Shown one piece after another: positions 8,668-18,569 of a DNA stretch of 64,000 nt (position 1 is the stretch's first letter; each line of letters begins with the position of its first letter). The position numbers were made by a program, and so were the translations under genes. The notes under the pieces were generated by a model. It saw nothing but the letters and a program-made list of their open reading frames with translations. It made no database searches and was not told where the DNA came from. Source of the DNA: Methanosarcinales archaeon Met12 (GTDB taxonomy: Archaea > Halobacteriota > UBA148 > JAJOKI01); the NCBI GenBank assembly GCA_002813105.2, contig CP017966.2, forward strand, positions 248,001 to 312,000. Direction: 5' to 3'.

Positions 8668-9395
8668 TAATGTCAAGAGACCACCCTCGATACGAATCGC
8701 TGAAGATTCGGGAGAAGCTGGTGGACGGATTTAAAGCAGGCATCGTCTGCGCAGAGGGGTTGATCGCGCATGGACGGGGTGAGGCATTTGATTATCTGGT
8801 CGGCGAAAAGACGATTGAGCCTGTAATGACCGCAAATAGGGTTGCGGTTGCAATGATGTTAGCAGCAAAGCACCCAGTCATCTCAGTTAACGGCAATACT
8901 GCTGCATTGGCTCCAGAAGGACTAGGACGCCTGAGCGTAAAACTAAACGCACCACTAGAAGTAAACCTATTTCACAGGACGGAAGAGAGAGTAGAGAAGA
9001 TAATCCATCATCTGGAGGCACATGGAGCAAAGGATGTTCTAGGGAAAGGAGCGAATGCGCGCATTCCCAACATATCCCATGAACGGGCAAAGGTGGACAA
9101 AGATGGAATATACAAGGCAGACGTCGTGTTGGTTCCGCTGGAGGATGGAGACCGATGCGAAGCGCTCGTAAACATGGGCAAAACCGTGATAGTCGTGGAT
9201 TTAAACCCGTTGTCGAGGACAGCTCAGGCGGCAAGCATTACGATAGTGGACAACGTGGTCAGAGCTGTGCCCAATATGATAAAACTGGTTGATGAAATGA
9301 TGACATTGTCTAAGTCTGAATTGGAACATATATGCGCGTCATACGACAATAAGGCGATGTTGGAAAATGTAATCAGAAGGATTAAAATGATTTAA
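8664..9395 (+). CDS. 4-phosphopantoate--beta-alanine ligase
   Basis: Archaeal phosphopantothenate synthetase, 243 residues, which joins 4-phosphopantoate and beta-alanine using ATP. Characteristic stretches are RDHPRYESLKIREKLVDGF at the N-terminus, NGNTAALAPE near residue 77, LGKGANARIPN near 126 and VVDLNPLSRTAQ near 178. I set the start at ATG 8664, which overlaps the pantoate kinase stop as ATGA; an open frame continues 23 codons upstream inside that gene but has no family similarity that I can see. It is the third gene of the CoA operon and is followed 27 bases later by hisD. Confidence 0.92.
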   Translation: MIMSRDHPRYESLKIREKLVDGFKAGIVCAEGLIAHGRGEAFDYLVGEKTIEPVMTANRVAVAMMLAAKHPVISVNGNTAALAPEGLGRLSVKLNAPLEVNLFHRTEERVEKIIHHLEAHGAKDVLGKGANARIPNISHERAKVDKDGIYKADVVLVPLEDGDRCEALVNMGKTVIVVDLNPLSRTAQAASITIVDNVVRAVPNMIKLVDEMMTLSKSELEHICASYDNKAMLENVIRRIKMI

Positions 9396-9422
9396 GACTT
9401 GTTAGGCTTCGAGGATGATGCC

Positions 9423-10706
9423 ATGAATATCAAACGACTGTCTGAGTTGAACGATGCACAAATGAGAAACTTGTTGCGCAGTGATGTCGAGGAAGTCACG
9501 AGCGTTGTGAAGAGGATTTTAGAGGATGTGCTGAAGAACGGTGACAGCGCTGTCATCAAGTATACGAAGAAGTTTGATGATGCGGTACTGAAAAACCTTG
9601 AGGTTATAGAAGAGGATATCAAGGATGCTGAGGCATCCATAGATGCAAAACTCATCAAACACCTCGAGAAGGCGGCGCGCAATATAGCCGCATTCCACGA
9701 CGAGCAGTTGAATGATGAGTTATGGCTGACTGAATTTAGACCAGGTATAATGCTCGGACAGAAGACCACGCCATTGGACAGGATAGGTGCATACGTCCCT
9801 GGTGGCACCGCGTCTTACCCTTCCACAGCGCTGATGACCGTGATTCCGGCAAAGGTGGCTGGCGTTCGAGAGGTGTGCATTTGTACTCCACCCAGGCCAG
9901 ATGGCACTGTAAACCCTCTCACGTTAGCAGCAGCCGGCATAGCAGGCGCAAACAGGATATTCAAGGTGGGAGGGGCGCAGGCAATAGCGGCAATGGCATA
10001 TGGTACGAAGAGCATCCCAAAGGTTGACAAAATCGTCGGACCTGGGAACGTATATGTAACAGCTGCCAAGATGTTGGTGCGCAATGATGTGGAGATCGAT
10101 TTTCCAGCAGGACCCAGCGAGATCGTCATCCTAACAGATCAAGTTTCTGAGGCAAAAATCGCATCCTTCATCGCATCGGACATGATTGCACAGGCAGAAC
10201 ACGATGCATCGTCTGTTGCAATCCTAATCACGACCTCCAAAAAACTGGCAGAAAAGGTCGATGGCGAGATAGAGAGGCAGGTGAAAAAATCACTACGCAA
10301 GGATGTAATCACCAGGTCACTGAAGCGAAGCGCTATTTTGGTAGCAGACGACCTCGAACAGGGAATAGACTTTGTCAACACGATTGCACCCGAGCATCTT
10401 GAACTAATGGTTCCCGACCCGCTGAACGTATTGAAGAATATCAAACATGCTGGCGCGATATTCATTGGAGAATACTCTCCGGTCGCCGCCGGGGACTACG
10501 CCGTCGGAACAAATCACGTTCTGCCAACGATGAGATATGCAAGGGTGCTTTCCGGCTTGGATGTAGCTCATTTCGCGAAGAAGTCCAGCATCCATATCAT
10601 CAGCAAGTCCGGGTTGCGCGACCTGAAGGACACGATAATAGCGCTTGCCGAGGCAGAGGGACTGGAGGCGCATGCGAATTCGGTCAGGAAGAGGTTTGAA
10701 AGGTGA
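9423..10706 (+). CDS. hisD: Histidinol dehydrogenase
   Basis: Last enzyme of histidine biosynthesis, 427 residues, oxidising L-histidinol to L-histidine with two NAD. Family stretches include [14 protein letters not shown] near 120, the NAD/zinc region [24 protein letters not shown], the AQAEHDASS motif carrying catalytic Glu-His, and [13 protein letters not shown] near the C-terminus. ATG 9423 is preceded by GAGGATGATG and gives the standard N-terminus; a TTG eight codons earlier is less likely. It sits 27 bases after the CoA operon, so co-transcription is plausible though the pathways are unrelated. No other his genes are nearby. Confidence 0.95.
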   Translation: MNIKRLSELNDAQMRNLLRSDVEEVTSVVKRILEDVLKNGDSAVIKYTKKFDDAVLKNLEVIEEDIKDAEASIDAKLIKHLEKAARNIAAFHDEQLNDELWLTEFRPGIMLGQKTTPLDRIGAYVPGGTASYPSTALMTVIPAKVAGVREVCICTPPRPDGTVNPLTLAAAGIAGANRIFKVGGAQAIAAMAYGTKSIPKVDKIVGPGNVYVTAAKMLVRNDVEIDFPAGPSEIVILTDQVSEAKIASFIASDMIAQAEHDASSVAILITTSKKLAEKVDGEIERQVKKSLRKDVITRSLKRSAILVADDLEQGIDFVNTIAPEHLELMVPDPLNVLKNIKHAGAIFIGEYSPVAAGDYAVGTNHVLPTMRYARVLSGLDVAHFAKKSSIHIISKSGLRDLKDTIIALAEAEGLEAHANSVRKRFER

Positions 10707-10788
10707 GATTATCCATTAAACTATCTTGATTTCAGTCAGAACGACCATAGAAAGAAGGTTTTAATACGTTAAAGTACGAGGTAGAAGT

Positions 10789-10971
10789 ATGAACGCCACC
10801 ATGAACGATGTCTTAAGAGAGATAAAATCTTTAAGAGAAGAGCTTCATGAGTTGAAGGATATACTTATTCCTGAAGTTGAACCCGAGCAGGAAGAAATAG
10901 AGGCAATTGAAAGAGGGCGGGCGGAATATAAAAAAGGGGATTTCGTGAAGTTTCAGAATTTAAGAACGTGA
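10789..10971 (+). CDS. RelB-like antitoxin
   Basis: A 60-residue acidic, helical protein (NDVLREIKSLREELHELKD, then EPEQEEIEAIERGRAEYKKG) four bases upstream of a RelE-like toxin gene. Size, charge and position fit an antitoxin. The C-terminal IERGRAEYKKGDFV is like the toxin-wrapping tail of archaeal RelB-type proteins. No DNA-binding domain is obvious; the first 25 residues may form a coiled coil. Function is inferred mainly from context. Confidence 0.7.
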   Translation: MNATMNDVLREIKSLREELHELKDILIPEVEPEQEEIEAIERGRAEYKKGDFVKFQNLRT

Positions 10972-10975
10972 TTTA

Positions 10976-11239
10976 ATGTTTGAAGTTGTTATCCTCAAGT
11001 CAGTCCAGCACAAACTGAAAAAAGCCCCCAATGAAGTAAGAGAAAGATGTTTTGAAGTTTTCGAGGCACTGCAACATACCTTTGCGCCTTTGGGTTATGA
11101 CATTAAAAAACTTAAAGGCCATTCTATGGCCTTCAGGATTAGGATTGGAGACTGGAGAATTACTTACGAAGTCTTGAAAAAAGAAAAAGAGGTTATTATT
11201 CACGATATTCGGCAAAGGAAGAAAGGATATAAGAGATAA
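10976..11239 (+). CDS. RelE/ParE-family toxin
   Basis: An 87-residue protein of the RelE/ParE fold, a probable ribosome-dependent mRNA interferase. The features are the N-terminal strand FEVVILKSVQHKL with helix KKAPNEVRERCFEVFEAL, the central KKLKGHSMAFRIRIGDWRI (the RIRxGDxR core of the family), and a C-terminal VIIHDIRQRKKGYKR with the basic/aromatic catalytic-type residues. It starts 4 bases after the antitoxin gene, as in a two-gene operon. It lies between hisD and aspS and breaks up an otherwise housekeeping stretch. Confidence 0.88.
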   Translation: MFEVVILKSVQHKLKKAPNEVRERCFEVFEALQHTFAPLGYDIKKLKGHSMAFRIRIGDWRITYEVLKKEKEVIIHDIRQRKKGYKR

Positions 11240-11341
11240 CCCCTCAATATTGAAATGCAATGCATCCATCTTAGATTATACTTTTAAACATGACGTGCAT
11301 CTTTAAGACGAGAAGTTCAATCAAGAGGCTGAGTGTTTAAC

Positions 11342-12646
11342 ATGTTACGAACTCACTACTCAAGCGAGATAACACCGGATGATGACGGCAAAAACGTCAC
11401 CGTTGCAGGATGGATTCATGAGATTAGAGATTTGGGAGGCATCACCTTCATAGTGATAAGAGATAGGAGAGGGTTGGCGCAGGTCACGCTGCCAAAGAAA
11501 AAGGTGGACAAAAAACTGAGCGAAATATCCAGGAGCATCAGCAGAGAGTCGGTTGTAGTGGTTTCTGGCGCAGTTAAACGCGAGGAGAAAGCGCCCAACG
11601 GTTATGAAATCATTCCTAATGAGATTCGTGTTCTGAGCGGGGCGGAGTCGCCGCTTCCATTAGATGTCACCGGAAAGGTCGGCGCAGACCTGGATACGCG
11701 ATTGGATGCCAGATTTGTAGACCTCAGGCGCCCCGAGATACGGGCAATATTTAAAGTCCGACATCATACTCTCTCTGCGATTCGCATATTCCTGGAGAGC
11801 AACGGCTTCATCGAGATAAATACGCCAAAAGTGGTCGCAACCGCGACCGAAGGAGGGACTGCCCTGTTTCCGATCACCTATTTTGAGGGGGAAGCGTTCC
11901 TCAGTCAGAGTCCACAGCTGTACAAGCAGATGATGATGGCGGCGGGACTGGACAGGGTGTACGAGATAGGTCCAATATTCAGAGCAGAGGAGCACGATAC
12001 CAGAAAGCACCTGAACGAGGTGATATCCATTGACATAGAGGCGTCTTTTGTTACCCATGAGGAGGTTATGTCGATATTGGAAGAGGTTGTCAAGCACGCA
12101 CATGGTCATGTGTCGAAACATTGTGCGCATGAACTCGATGTTCTCGGCATCAGTTTGTCTGTACCAAAGACGCCATTCAGACGGATATCTTATGATGAAG
12201 CGATGGACATCGCGAGAGGACATGATGAGTGCAAGGGCGTAGAATGGGGAGACGACCTTGACACGGCTGCGGAAAAAGCCGTTGGCGAAAGTATCGGCGA
12301 GTACTATTTCATAGTAGACTGGCCCACAGATATCAAGCCATATTATGTAGAGCCGTATGAAGACCGTCCAGAGGTATGCAAGGCATTCGATTTGATGGAC
12401 CCAAGAATGGAGATGGCATCCGGAGCGCAACGAGTGCATTCATATGACTTTTTGAGAAAAAGAATCGAATCCAAGGGGCTGGATGCAGAGGGATTTAAGT
12501 GCTACCTCGACGCATTTAGATACGGAATGCCCCCGCATGCAGGATGGGGTATGGGTGTGGAGCGGTTACTTATGAGTATGTTGGGCTTGGCAAACATCAG
12601 GGAAACCGTTTTGTTCCCTCGGGATAGAAGAAGACTTTCGCCGTAA
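11342..12646 (+). CDS. aspS: Aspartyl-tRNA synthetase (archaeal type)
   Basis: Class IIb aminoacyl-tRNA synthetase of 434 residues, the short archaeal/eukaryotic type without the bacterial insertion. The N-terminal OB fold contains [16 protein letters not shown]. Class II motifs are visible: [17 protein letters not shown] (motif 2 region) and the GMGVERLLM motif 3 near the C-terminus. Archaeal forms are often non-discriminating and also charge tRNA-Asn; the sequence alone does not settle this. I use ATG 11342 (LRTHYSSEI follows), with GAGG about 12 bases upstream; a GTG nine bases earlier is possible. Confidence 0.95.
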   Translation: MLRTHYSSEITPDDDGKNVTVAGWIHEIRDLGGITFIVIRDRRGLAQVTLPKKKVDKKLSEISRSISRESVVVVSGAVKREEKAPNGYEIIPNEIRVLSGAESPLPLDVTGKVGADLDTRLDARFVDLRRPEIRAIFKVRHHTLSAIRIFLESNGFIEINTPKVVATATEGGTALFPITYFEGEAFLSQSPQLYKQMMMAAGLDRVYEIGPIFRAEEHDTRKHLNEVISIDIEASFVTHEEVMSILEEVVKHAHGHVSKHCAHELDVLGISLSVPKTPFRRISYDEAMDIARGHDECKGVEWGDDLDTAAEKAVGESIGEYYFIVDWPTDIKPYYVEPYEDRPEVCKAFDLMDPRMEMASGAQRVHSYDFLRKRIESKGLDAEGFKCYLDAFRYGMPPHAGWGMGVERLLMSMLGLANIRETVLFPRDRRRLSP

Positions 12647-12896
12647 AGTTACTCTGGCATTAATTGTCGTATTAAGCGTTATAGCACCATAAGTTATATG
12701 TTCTTTTTATCGTATTATATAATATGTAGCACATATTTGTATTGTATTACACGGGGGATGGGGATGCGTGGCTTAACGACCGAACTTCTTGATGTCTCGA
12801 ATCTGATTCATATGAAGATGCCGCCTCCCGACGAGAGTAGAAGACCAACATGTTAAAAATGAAAGTATGTGATAAGCGATAAAGAAGTGATCGGCA

Positions 12897-15800
12897 TTGC
12901 ATATCAAAGAGATTGAGCTCCAGAACTTCAAATCCTTTTGGAAACGGGTGAAGATTCCGTTTTTCGATGACTTCACGACCATCTCTGGACCAAATGGCTC
13001 AGGGAAGTCCAATATCGTCGATGCTATTCTTTTCGCACTTGGCATTTTCACTTCCAAAATGATGAGAGCTGAGAAGCTGACGGACCTGATTTATAATGGT
13101 AACGGAAGAAAAAACCCCAACTTTGCAGAGGTGACCATTCGATTTGACAACGCTGATAGGGAGATTCCAGTGGATGAAGACGAGATATCGATCACCAGAA
13201 AGATTCAGCGAACGGACAAGGGGTATTATAGCTACTTCTATTTTAACGACAAGGCATGCAGCCTGAATGATATTCACATATATCTCTCCAAAGCCAAGAT
13301 ATCGCCAGAAGGATACAACATCATCATGCAGGGCGATGTCACCGATATCATCGAAATGGGTCCTGTAGAGCGCCGAAAGATAATAGACGATATCGCAGGG
13401 GTTGCGGAATTCGATGCAAAGAAAGAGCGGTCACACGAAGAGCTGGAGACCGTAAGAGAGCGCATAGAAAGGGTCGACATCATACTCGACGAAGTAAGCG
13501 CCAGGCTGGTTCAACTGCAAGAAGAGCGCGAGCAAGCGCTCAAGTATCGGACGCTTAGGGACGAAAGGCGGCGCTGTGAGGCGTTTATCCTGCTTGCAAA
13601 ACTGAAAAGCGTCGAAGATGAATTTAAAAAAGTGCTCCAAAAGCTGGATGCGGGAAATCGGAAAAAAGATGGCCTGATTCATGAGCTGACCGAAATCAGA
13701 GGTGAAATCACAAAGTTTGAAGGGAAATTGCGCGTTTTGAATGAGCAGATCGCCCAGAAAGGAGAAGATGAACAAATAGGGATAAAACGAGAAATCGAGT
13801 CAATTAGAGGGGACATAGCACGGAATAGACAGGCTATAGAGTTCTCCCAACATGAGATAAATAGCGTCGAAGAGCAAAGAAGAAGGGCATTTGTTGAGAT
13901 TGACAAAACAAAAAATAAGATTGAACAATTGACGACACAGCTTACGGAAGAAGAGGTTCGAAAAGGAAGCATGCTCGCGGAGATAAGCGAACTGAATAGC
14001 ACATTATCGGTTGCCCTGACCAGGATTGAAGAAGTGGATATGAAATTCGCTGATACACGGGACCAACTAACAAAACTCAAGGAGGAGATAGAGCGAAAAA
14101 AGAGCGAAAAGAATGAGATGCTTCGAGCAAAGGACCGACTGCTTGATGCGATAAGGCGAAAGTCCTCAGAGGAAAGCGAGGTCAAACGAGAGATGGAAAA
14201 CGCCAAGGAGCGCATCTCTGAGTCTGAAATTGAGATGAGACGGATTCATAGTGAGCTTAAAGAACTCGAGAAAAAAGTTGGCAAGATGTCAGGAGATGTA
14301 AGTGAGTTAGAGGGTAAAAAATCTGCTCTGACCCGCGAATTAAGCGATATCGAAAAGAAGTTATGGGACGTTCAGCAGGAGTATGCAAAAGCAGAGGCGC
14401 GAGTAAAAGTTGCGGATGAGATGGGCACGTACAATCACTCTGTCGAAGTTGTTCTAAAAGCAAAAAAACAACGCGAATTATCTGGCATTTACGGAGTGAT
14501 AGCCGAACTTGGCAAGGTCAATGAGAAGTATGCCACGGCATTGGAAGTCGCCGCAGGCAGTCGGATGCAGTGCATAGTGACCGATAACGACGAGGACGCT
14601 GCATGCGCCATCGAATTTTTAAAACGAAAGAATGTCGGCAGAGCTACATTTCTACCATTGAACAAGATGCGTCCTGGATCGGTGCGAAAGAATTTCGCCA
14701 AGGAAAAGGGAGTGATCGATTACGCGATAAACCTCGTGGATTACGATATAAAATTCGGCCCTGCCTTTTGGTATGTTTTTGGAGATACTCTCATCGTCGA
14801 GGACCTGGATACTGCGCGGAAATTGATGGGCAATCATACTGCGATACGAATGGTGACGCTTGACGGCGAACTGGTGGAGAAGAGCGGCGCGATGACAGGT
14901 GGTTCGAGGGGGAGTTCTCGCTTCAAGTTCGCTGCATTGGAAAAAGAGGGGCTCAAGAAATTAGCAGAACAGGTCACCGAATATGAATCGAGACGGCGAC
15001 ATATCATCGGCCAGATCGATGCAATCGATGGGCAAATCGCATCCACATCGAGGGGCACAACCGACATAGATGTAGAAATATCTGGAAAGAAAAGAAAACT
15101 GGTCGAACTAGAAGAATGGAGTGAGCTATATGAGGAACAGATTAAGGCGAGTGAAAAGAGGTTGAAGGAACGGGTGGACGAGGGGAGAAAACTCGGCGCC
15201 GAGATGAATTCTTTGGAGGAGCAAAATTCGGAGATCGATGGCGAGATTGGCGAGAGCGATAAAGAGATAGGGGGACTTGAGAGATTGCTGAAGGAGTCAG
15301 AGATTCCAGCGCTGACCGAAGAAGTAGAGCGAGTCAAAGCAGAGATACAACGATCGAAGGATAGAGTGCGCGACATCGATGCCAGAATAAACACGATAAA
15401 CATAGAAAAGGGCTTCACGTCGACAAAGAGAGATGAGGTCGGGGAAAGATTAAACGAATTAGAAGAGCGCAAAAAACAGTTAAAGGACAAAACAAAGGAG
15501 TATCAGGATCAGATTACCATCTTCGAGGAAAGATTGAGAGAAAAGATGCAGCGAGAGGAGGAGTTGGAAGTCGAACTGGTCGATATGCGCAAAGTAAGGG
15601 ACAGGATACTCGAGGAGGTGGCGAAGGTAGAAGTCGAGAAGAACGATATTCAAAACAATCTTGGAAGGGTCGAGGTCAAGATAGAAGTCCTTGTGACAAT
15701 GAAAGACGACCTGCAAGCCCAGATCGATGAAATTAACATGGAAGTCAAGGCATGCGACATACAGGAGGTAGAGGATGTTCCACCACATGAGTTGTTATTG

Positions 15801-16427
15801 GAAAATATCGCGACTTTGAATACTAAGATGGAAGAGATGGAACCCGTCAATATGCGGGCAATCGAGGAATATGACCAGGTCCAGGAGAGAGGGCATATAC
15901 TACAAACCAAAAGAGATACACTATTCAAAGAGCGCAACGAGATTATCGATAGAATCCAGCGGTACGAGCAGATGAAGAAAGACACATTTATGGAGAATTT
16001 TCTCGCCATCAATGCACATTTCAAAGAGATATTTGCCCTGCTCTCTGATGGAGAGGGTGAGTTGGTGCTTAACAATTGGGAGGATCCATTTGCAGGAGGA
16101 CTATCCATCAAAGCCAAACCAGCCGGTAAGACGATTAGGCGAATGGATTCAATGTCTGGAGGCGAGAAGAGCTTGACGACACTTGCTTTCATATTCGCAA
16201 TTCAAAAACACAGGCCAGCTCCTTTCTATGCATTTGATGAAATAGATATGTTCCTCGATGGAGCAAATGTCGAACGGGTGGCGAACATGATCAAGAATGC
16301 GTCCAAAAACGCACAGTTTATCGTGGTATCGCTGAGGGAGTCAATGGTGAAGTCTGCAGATAGGACCATCGGCGTTACCATGCAAGAGGATAACATATCC
16401 AGCATAACTGGCGTGAGGTTGAACTAA
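12897..16427 (+). CDS. smc: Chromosome segregation ATPase SMC
   Basis: Full-length SMC of 1176 residues. Walker A GPNGSGKSN is near residue 32, followed by two long coiled coils separated by a hinge at about residues 500-680 (GIYGVIAELGKV to GAMTGGSRG). The C-terminal head has the signature SMSGGEKSLTTLAF and Walker B FYAFDEIDMFLDG. It forms the ring-shaped condensin that compacts and separates chromosomes. The start is TTG 12897, which gives the family opening HIKEIELQNFKSF; no ATG lies nearby. The stop abuts scpA directly, so the three condensin genes form one operon. Confidence 0.97.
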   Translation: MHIKEIELQNFKSFWKRVKIPFFDDFTTISGPNGSGKSNIVDAILFALGIFTSKMMRAEKLTDLIYNGNGRKNPNFAEVTIRFDNADREIPVDEDEISITRKIQRTDKGYYSYFYFNDKACSLNDIHIYLSKAKISPEGYNIIMQGDVTDIIEMGPVERRKIIDDIAGVAEFDAKKERSHEELETVRERIERVDIILDEVSARLVQLQEEREQALKYRTLRDERRRCEAFILLAKLKSVEDEFKKVLQKLDAGNRKKDGLIHELTEIRGEITKFEGKLRVLNEQIAQKGEDEQIGIKREIESIRGDIARNRQAIEFSQHEINSVEEQRRRAFVEIDKTKNKIEQLTTQLTEEEVRKGSMLAEISELNSTLSVALTRIEEVDMKFADTRDQLTKLKEEIERKKSEKNEMLRAKDRLLDAIRRKSSEESEVKREMENAKERISESEIEMRRIHSELKELEKKVGKMSGDVSELEGKKSALTRELSDIEKKLWDVQQEYAKAEARVKVADEMGTYNHSVEVVLKAKKQRELSGIYGVIAELGKVNEKYATALEVAAGSRMQCIVTDNDEDAACAIEFLKRKNVGRATFLPLNKMRPGSVRKNFAKEKGVIDYAINLVDYDIKFGPAFWYVFGDTLIVEDLDTARKLMGNHTAIRMVTLDGELVEKSGAMTGGSRGSSRFKFAALEKEGLKKLAEQVTEYESRRRHIIGQIDAIDGQIASTSRGTTDIDVEISGKKRKLVELEEWSELYEEQIKASEKRLKERVDEGRKLGAEMNSLEEQNSEIDGEIGESDKEIGGLERLLKESEIPALTEEVERVKAEIQRSKDRVRDIDARINTINIEKGFTSTKRDEVGERLNELEERKKQLKDKTKEYQDQITIFEERLREKMQREEELEVELVDMRKVRDRILEEVAKVEVEKNDIQNNLGRVEVKIEVLVTMKDDLQAQIDEINMEVKACDIQEVEDVPPHELLLENIATLNTKMEEMEPVNMRAIEEYDQVQERGHILQTKRDTLFKERNEIIDRIQRYEQMKKDTFMENFLAINAHFKEIFALLSDGEGELVLNNWEDPFAGGLSIKAKPAGKTIRRMDSMSGGEKSLTTLAFIFAIQKHRPAPFYAFDEIDMFLDGANVERVANMIKNASKNAQFIVVSLRESMVKSADRTIGVTMQEDNISSITGVRLN

Positions 16428-17090
16428 TTGGAAGAACCTGTTGAAATATTGGTGGACCTAGCTAAAAGCGGCGAGATAGACCCATGGAACATCGACATAG
16501 TGGATGTCACAGATAGATTCCTCAAGAAATTAGAGGATAGGGAACAGCTGGACCTATGGGTTTCGGGAAGGACGCTTCTGTATGCCTCGATACTCTTGCG
16601 CATGAAGTCGGAGGCGCTGGTAGAAGATGAGGACGAGGTGGAGGAAGAGGAATTCTTCAACTTCCTACCCGATTACTCCCAGACAGAGGAGTATCCTGTT
16701 TTGCGCCCCAATGTGCGCCGACAGTCGAAGCGACCTGTGACGCTTTTGGAATTGATAGATGAATTGAAAAATGCGATAGACCGAAGGGAACAAAGCAGAG
16801 TAAGAGGCATTAGGAGAGAGCAAAATCGACCGACGACAGAGGACGCCCTTCAGGTAGTAAACCAGGAGAACTTGGAGAATCAAATTCAAATGGTGATGGA
16901 AAAGCTGAAAAAGAGGTTCAAGAAACAAAAGCGCATATCATTTTCAGAACTGGTCGAAGAAAAGAATCCCTCCTCCATCGTCCAGACATATATCCCATTG
17001 TTATTTTTAGCGATTAGAAAAAAGATACGGTTAGAGCAAAAGGAGCTGTTTGGCGATATATATATAAAATCGAGGTCCAAAAGTGCATGA
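16428..17090 (+). CDS. scpA: Condensin kleisin subunit ScpA
   Basis: A 220-residue kleisin that bridges the two SMC heads. The N-terminal EILVDLAKSGEIDPWNIDI and DVTDRFLKKLE helices are the segment that contacts the SMC neck. A Glu-rich linker follows at about residues 66-75. The C-terminal SFSELVEEKNPSSIVQTYIPLLFLA is the winged-helix part that binds the SMC head. The TTG start immediately follows the smc stop codon, with the ribosome site inside smc. It overlaps scpB by 4 bases. Confidence 0.93.
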   Translation: MEEPVEILVDLAKSGEIDPWNIDIVDVTDRFLKKLEDREQLDLWVSGRTLLYASILLRMKSEALVEDEDEVEEEEFFNFLPDYSQTEEYPVLRPNVRRQSKRPVTLLELIDELKNAIDRREQSRVRGIRREQNRPTTEDALQVVNQENLENQIQMVMEKLKKRFKKQKRISFSELVEEKNPSSIVQTYIPLLFLAIRKKIRLEQKELFGDIYIKSRSKSA

Positions 17091-17635
17091 GCGATAAAGA
17101 GGTATTAGAGGCTGCACTTTTCGCTGCAGGCCAACCCTTGAGCGTGAAAGAACTGGCAGAACTATTGGGCAAACCAGTTGAGCATGTAGCAGATATTTTG
17201 AATTCCCTCTTGGAAGAATATAAAACAAGGGACACATCGCTGGAATTGACTGGAATCGATGGAAAATATGTGATGCAGGTCAAACCAAGATATGCGGAGC
17301 TGGTGCGAGACATGGCACCGAGAGAATTTGGGGCTCCTGTGCTCCGGACGCTCTCCGTGATAGCATATCGACAGCCGATTACGCAGGCAGGGGTGGTCGA
17401 GATCAGAGGCAATAAGGCATACTCACACATTGCAGAGATGGTGGAAAGAGGATTGGTAAAAGCGACCAAGCACGGTCGCACGAAGATGCTGACGACGACG
17501 CGTGCTTTTGCAGAATATTTCAGGCTTGAAACAAGCGACCCCGGGGCAATTAAAAAAACGATCGAGAAACTGGCGGATGCGCAAAAATTGATGCCACTAG
17601 ATGATGTGGATGAAACCGCGTCTGCTCAAGATTGA
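17087..17635 (+). CDS. scpB: Condensin accessory subunit ScpB
   Basis: A 182-residue protein with the two winged-helix domains of ScpB. The first spans about residues 1-80 (LEAALFAAGQPLSVKELAELL); the second follows, with the family-typical LRTLSVIAYRQPITQAGVVEIRG split across residues 84-106. It dimerises on the kleisin and regulates the SMC ATPase. Its start overlaps the scpA stop (ATGA). Having smc, scpA and scpB together is usual for archaea that use the bacterial-type condensin. The last 15 residues are acidic and variable. Confidence 0.93.
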   Translation: MSDKEVLEAALFAAGQPLSVKELAELLGKPVEHVADILNSLLEEYKTRDTSLELTGIDGKYVMQVKPRYAELVRDMAPREFGAPVLRTLSVIAYRQPITQAGVVEIRGNKAYSHIAEMVERGLVKATKHGRTKMLTTTRAFAEYFRLETSDPGAIKKTIEKLADAQKLMPLDDVDETASAQD

Positions 17636-17694
17636 AAATCTCCACCTGACTAAGACTAAAGAAGATATTGAAATCCCCTCCTTGGGACGTAGAA

Positions 17695-17730
17695 CTGCAT
17701 CCTCCTTACGCGTTTATAGGCTGGATGCAG
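17695..17730. terminator. Inverted repeat between convergent genes
   Basis: Perfect 8-base inverted repeat CTGCATCC (17695-17702) and GGATGCAG (17723-17730) with a 20-base loop, in the 180-base gap between convergent scpB and the PIN toxin gene. C-rich then T-rich sequence follows on the plus strand (CCCCCCTTCTTTTT near 17739). Position and the following T-run suggest a transcription end for the smc operon, but archaeal terminators do not need hairpins. Confidence 0.35.
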
Positions 17731-17815
17731 CTCCCATCCCCCCTTCTTTTTGATAATAAAAAACCTTTATCTGAACGAAGATAAATATTCCCTGATGTTA
17801 CAGATGGAACGCCGA

Positions 17816-18226
17816 TCAAAGAACATCGATAAGATCCCTGGTCTTCCAGACCTTTACCTCGTTTTGCTCCTTAAAATGGTCGTCCTCGCTCCAGATTCCA
17901 TCGTTCTCAAATGACATGGCCAATGCTAGGAAGGGTGTGTCATTTTCGTCGATCTTAGCCATGATCTTCCATGCTTTGGGAATATATTCTGCAAAATCCT
18001 CTTTGGATACGATGGTTATGCGATCCATAATGGTGTACAGCAGAATGTAGAACTCGTCTTCACTAAGACCACTTCTATTGGTGATATCATCTTTATGTTT
18101 TTTCAGCTCGCAGAATACATGATCGGGTAAATACAATTCGAGCTCTGGGTTGAGCAGGAGTTTCCTTGTGGCTGAATCTCTGATGATAGCGGCCATGATG
18201 ATGTTGGTGTCGACGACCAACTTCAT
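17816..18226 (-). CDS. PIN-domain toxin (VapC-like ribonuclease)
   Basis: A 136-residue PIN-domain protein opening with KLVVDTNIIMAAIIRDS, whose D6 is the first metal-binding acidic residue; further acidic positions are E40 in VFCELKKH and a cluster in SEDDHFKEQ near residue 117. It is the usual size for a VapC ribonuclease toxin. It is downstream of, and overlaps by 4 bases, a ribbon-helix-helix antitoxin gene, so the pair reads leftward as antitoxin then toxin. It is convergent with the smc operon. Confidence 0.85.
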   Translation of the reverse strand: MKLVVDTNIIMAAIIRDSATRKLLLNPELELYLPDHVFCELKKHKDDITNRSGLSEDEFYILLYTIMDRITIVSKEDFAEYIPKAWKIMAKIDENDTPFLALAMSFENDGIWSEDDHFKEQNEVKVWKTRDLIDVL

Positions 18227-18462
18227 CCGATTAACTCCCTGTAGTGCTTGAATATGGCTTTTTTGAGTTTATGGTCTAACTCCTTCACATCCTCCTCGGT
18301 CAGCTTGCTCTTCGCAACTATCTTATCCATCAGCTCAAGTCTCTTCGCATAGTCCCACATCGCCCGCCTTGCTATTTCGCTCCACTTGACCTCGCTGTGC
18401 TGCTTCACGATGCGATGCAGTTCCTCTGGAATTGCAAGCGTTATATTAACCATCCGTATCAC
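18223..18462 (-). CDS. Ribbon-helix-helix antitoxin (VapB-like)
   Basis: A 79-residue protein. The N-terminal MVNITLAIPEELHRIVKQHS strand-helix and KWSEIARRAMWDYAK helix match a ribbon-helix-helix DNA-binding fold; the C-terminal 35 charged residues would bind the toxin. It precedes and overlaps the PIN toxin gene. The start could be residue 1 (ATG 18462) or the internal ATG three codons later. Neighbouring rnhB lies about 100 bases further upstream on the same strand. Confidence 0.82.
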   Translation of the reverse strand: MIRMVNITLAIPEELHRIVKQHSEVKWSEIARRAMWDYAKRLELMDKIVAKSKLTEEDVKELDHKLKKAIFKHYRELIG

Positions 18463-18569
18463 CTCGTTATAATAAGTGAATACACATATTTATGTGTTTT
18501 GATATTGCAGGCTCGTTTCCGAAGGTGAGAAACGGTCTTCTACAGAATCCAAATCGTAATTACTAAAAC

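Noticed and set aside
12647-12896. Possible C/D box guide RNA before smc (TTGATG and CTGA words)
   Set aside because: The second box pair is absent and spacing does not fit; nothing convincing remains in this 250-base gap.
18528-18550. Possible third copy of the small inverted-repeat element (TTCTACAGAATCC)
   Set aside because: Only one end matches over about 10 bases; no partner end or core is found nearby.
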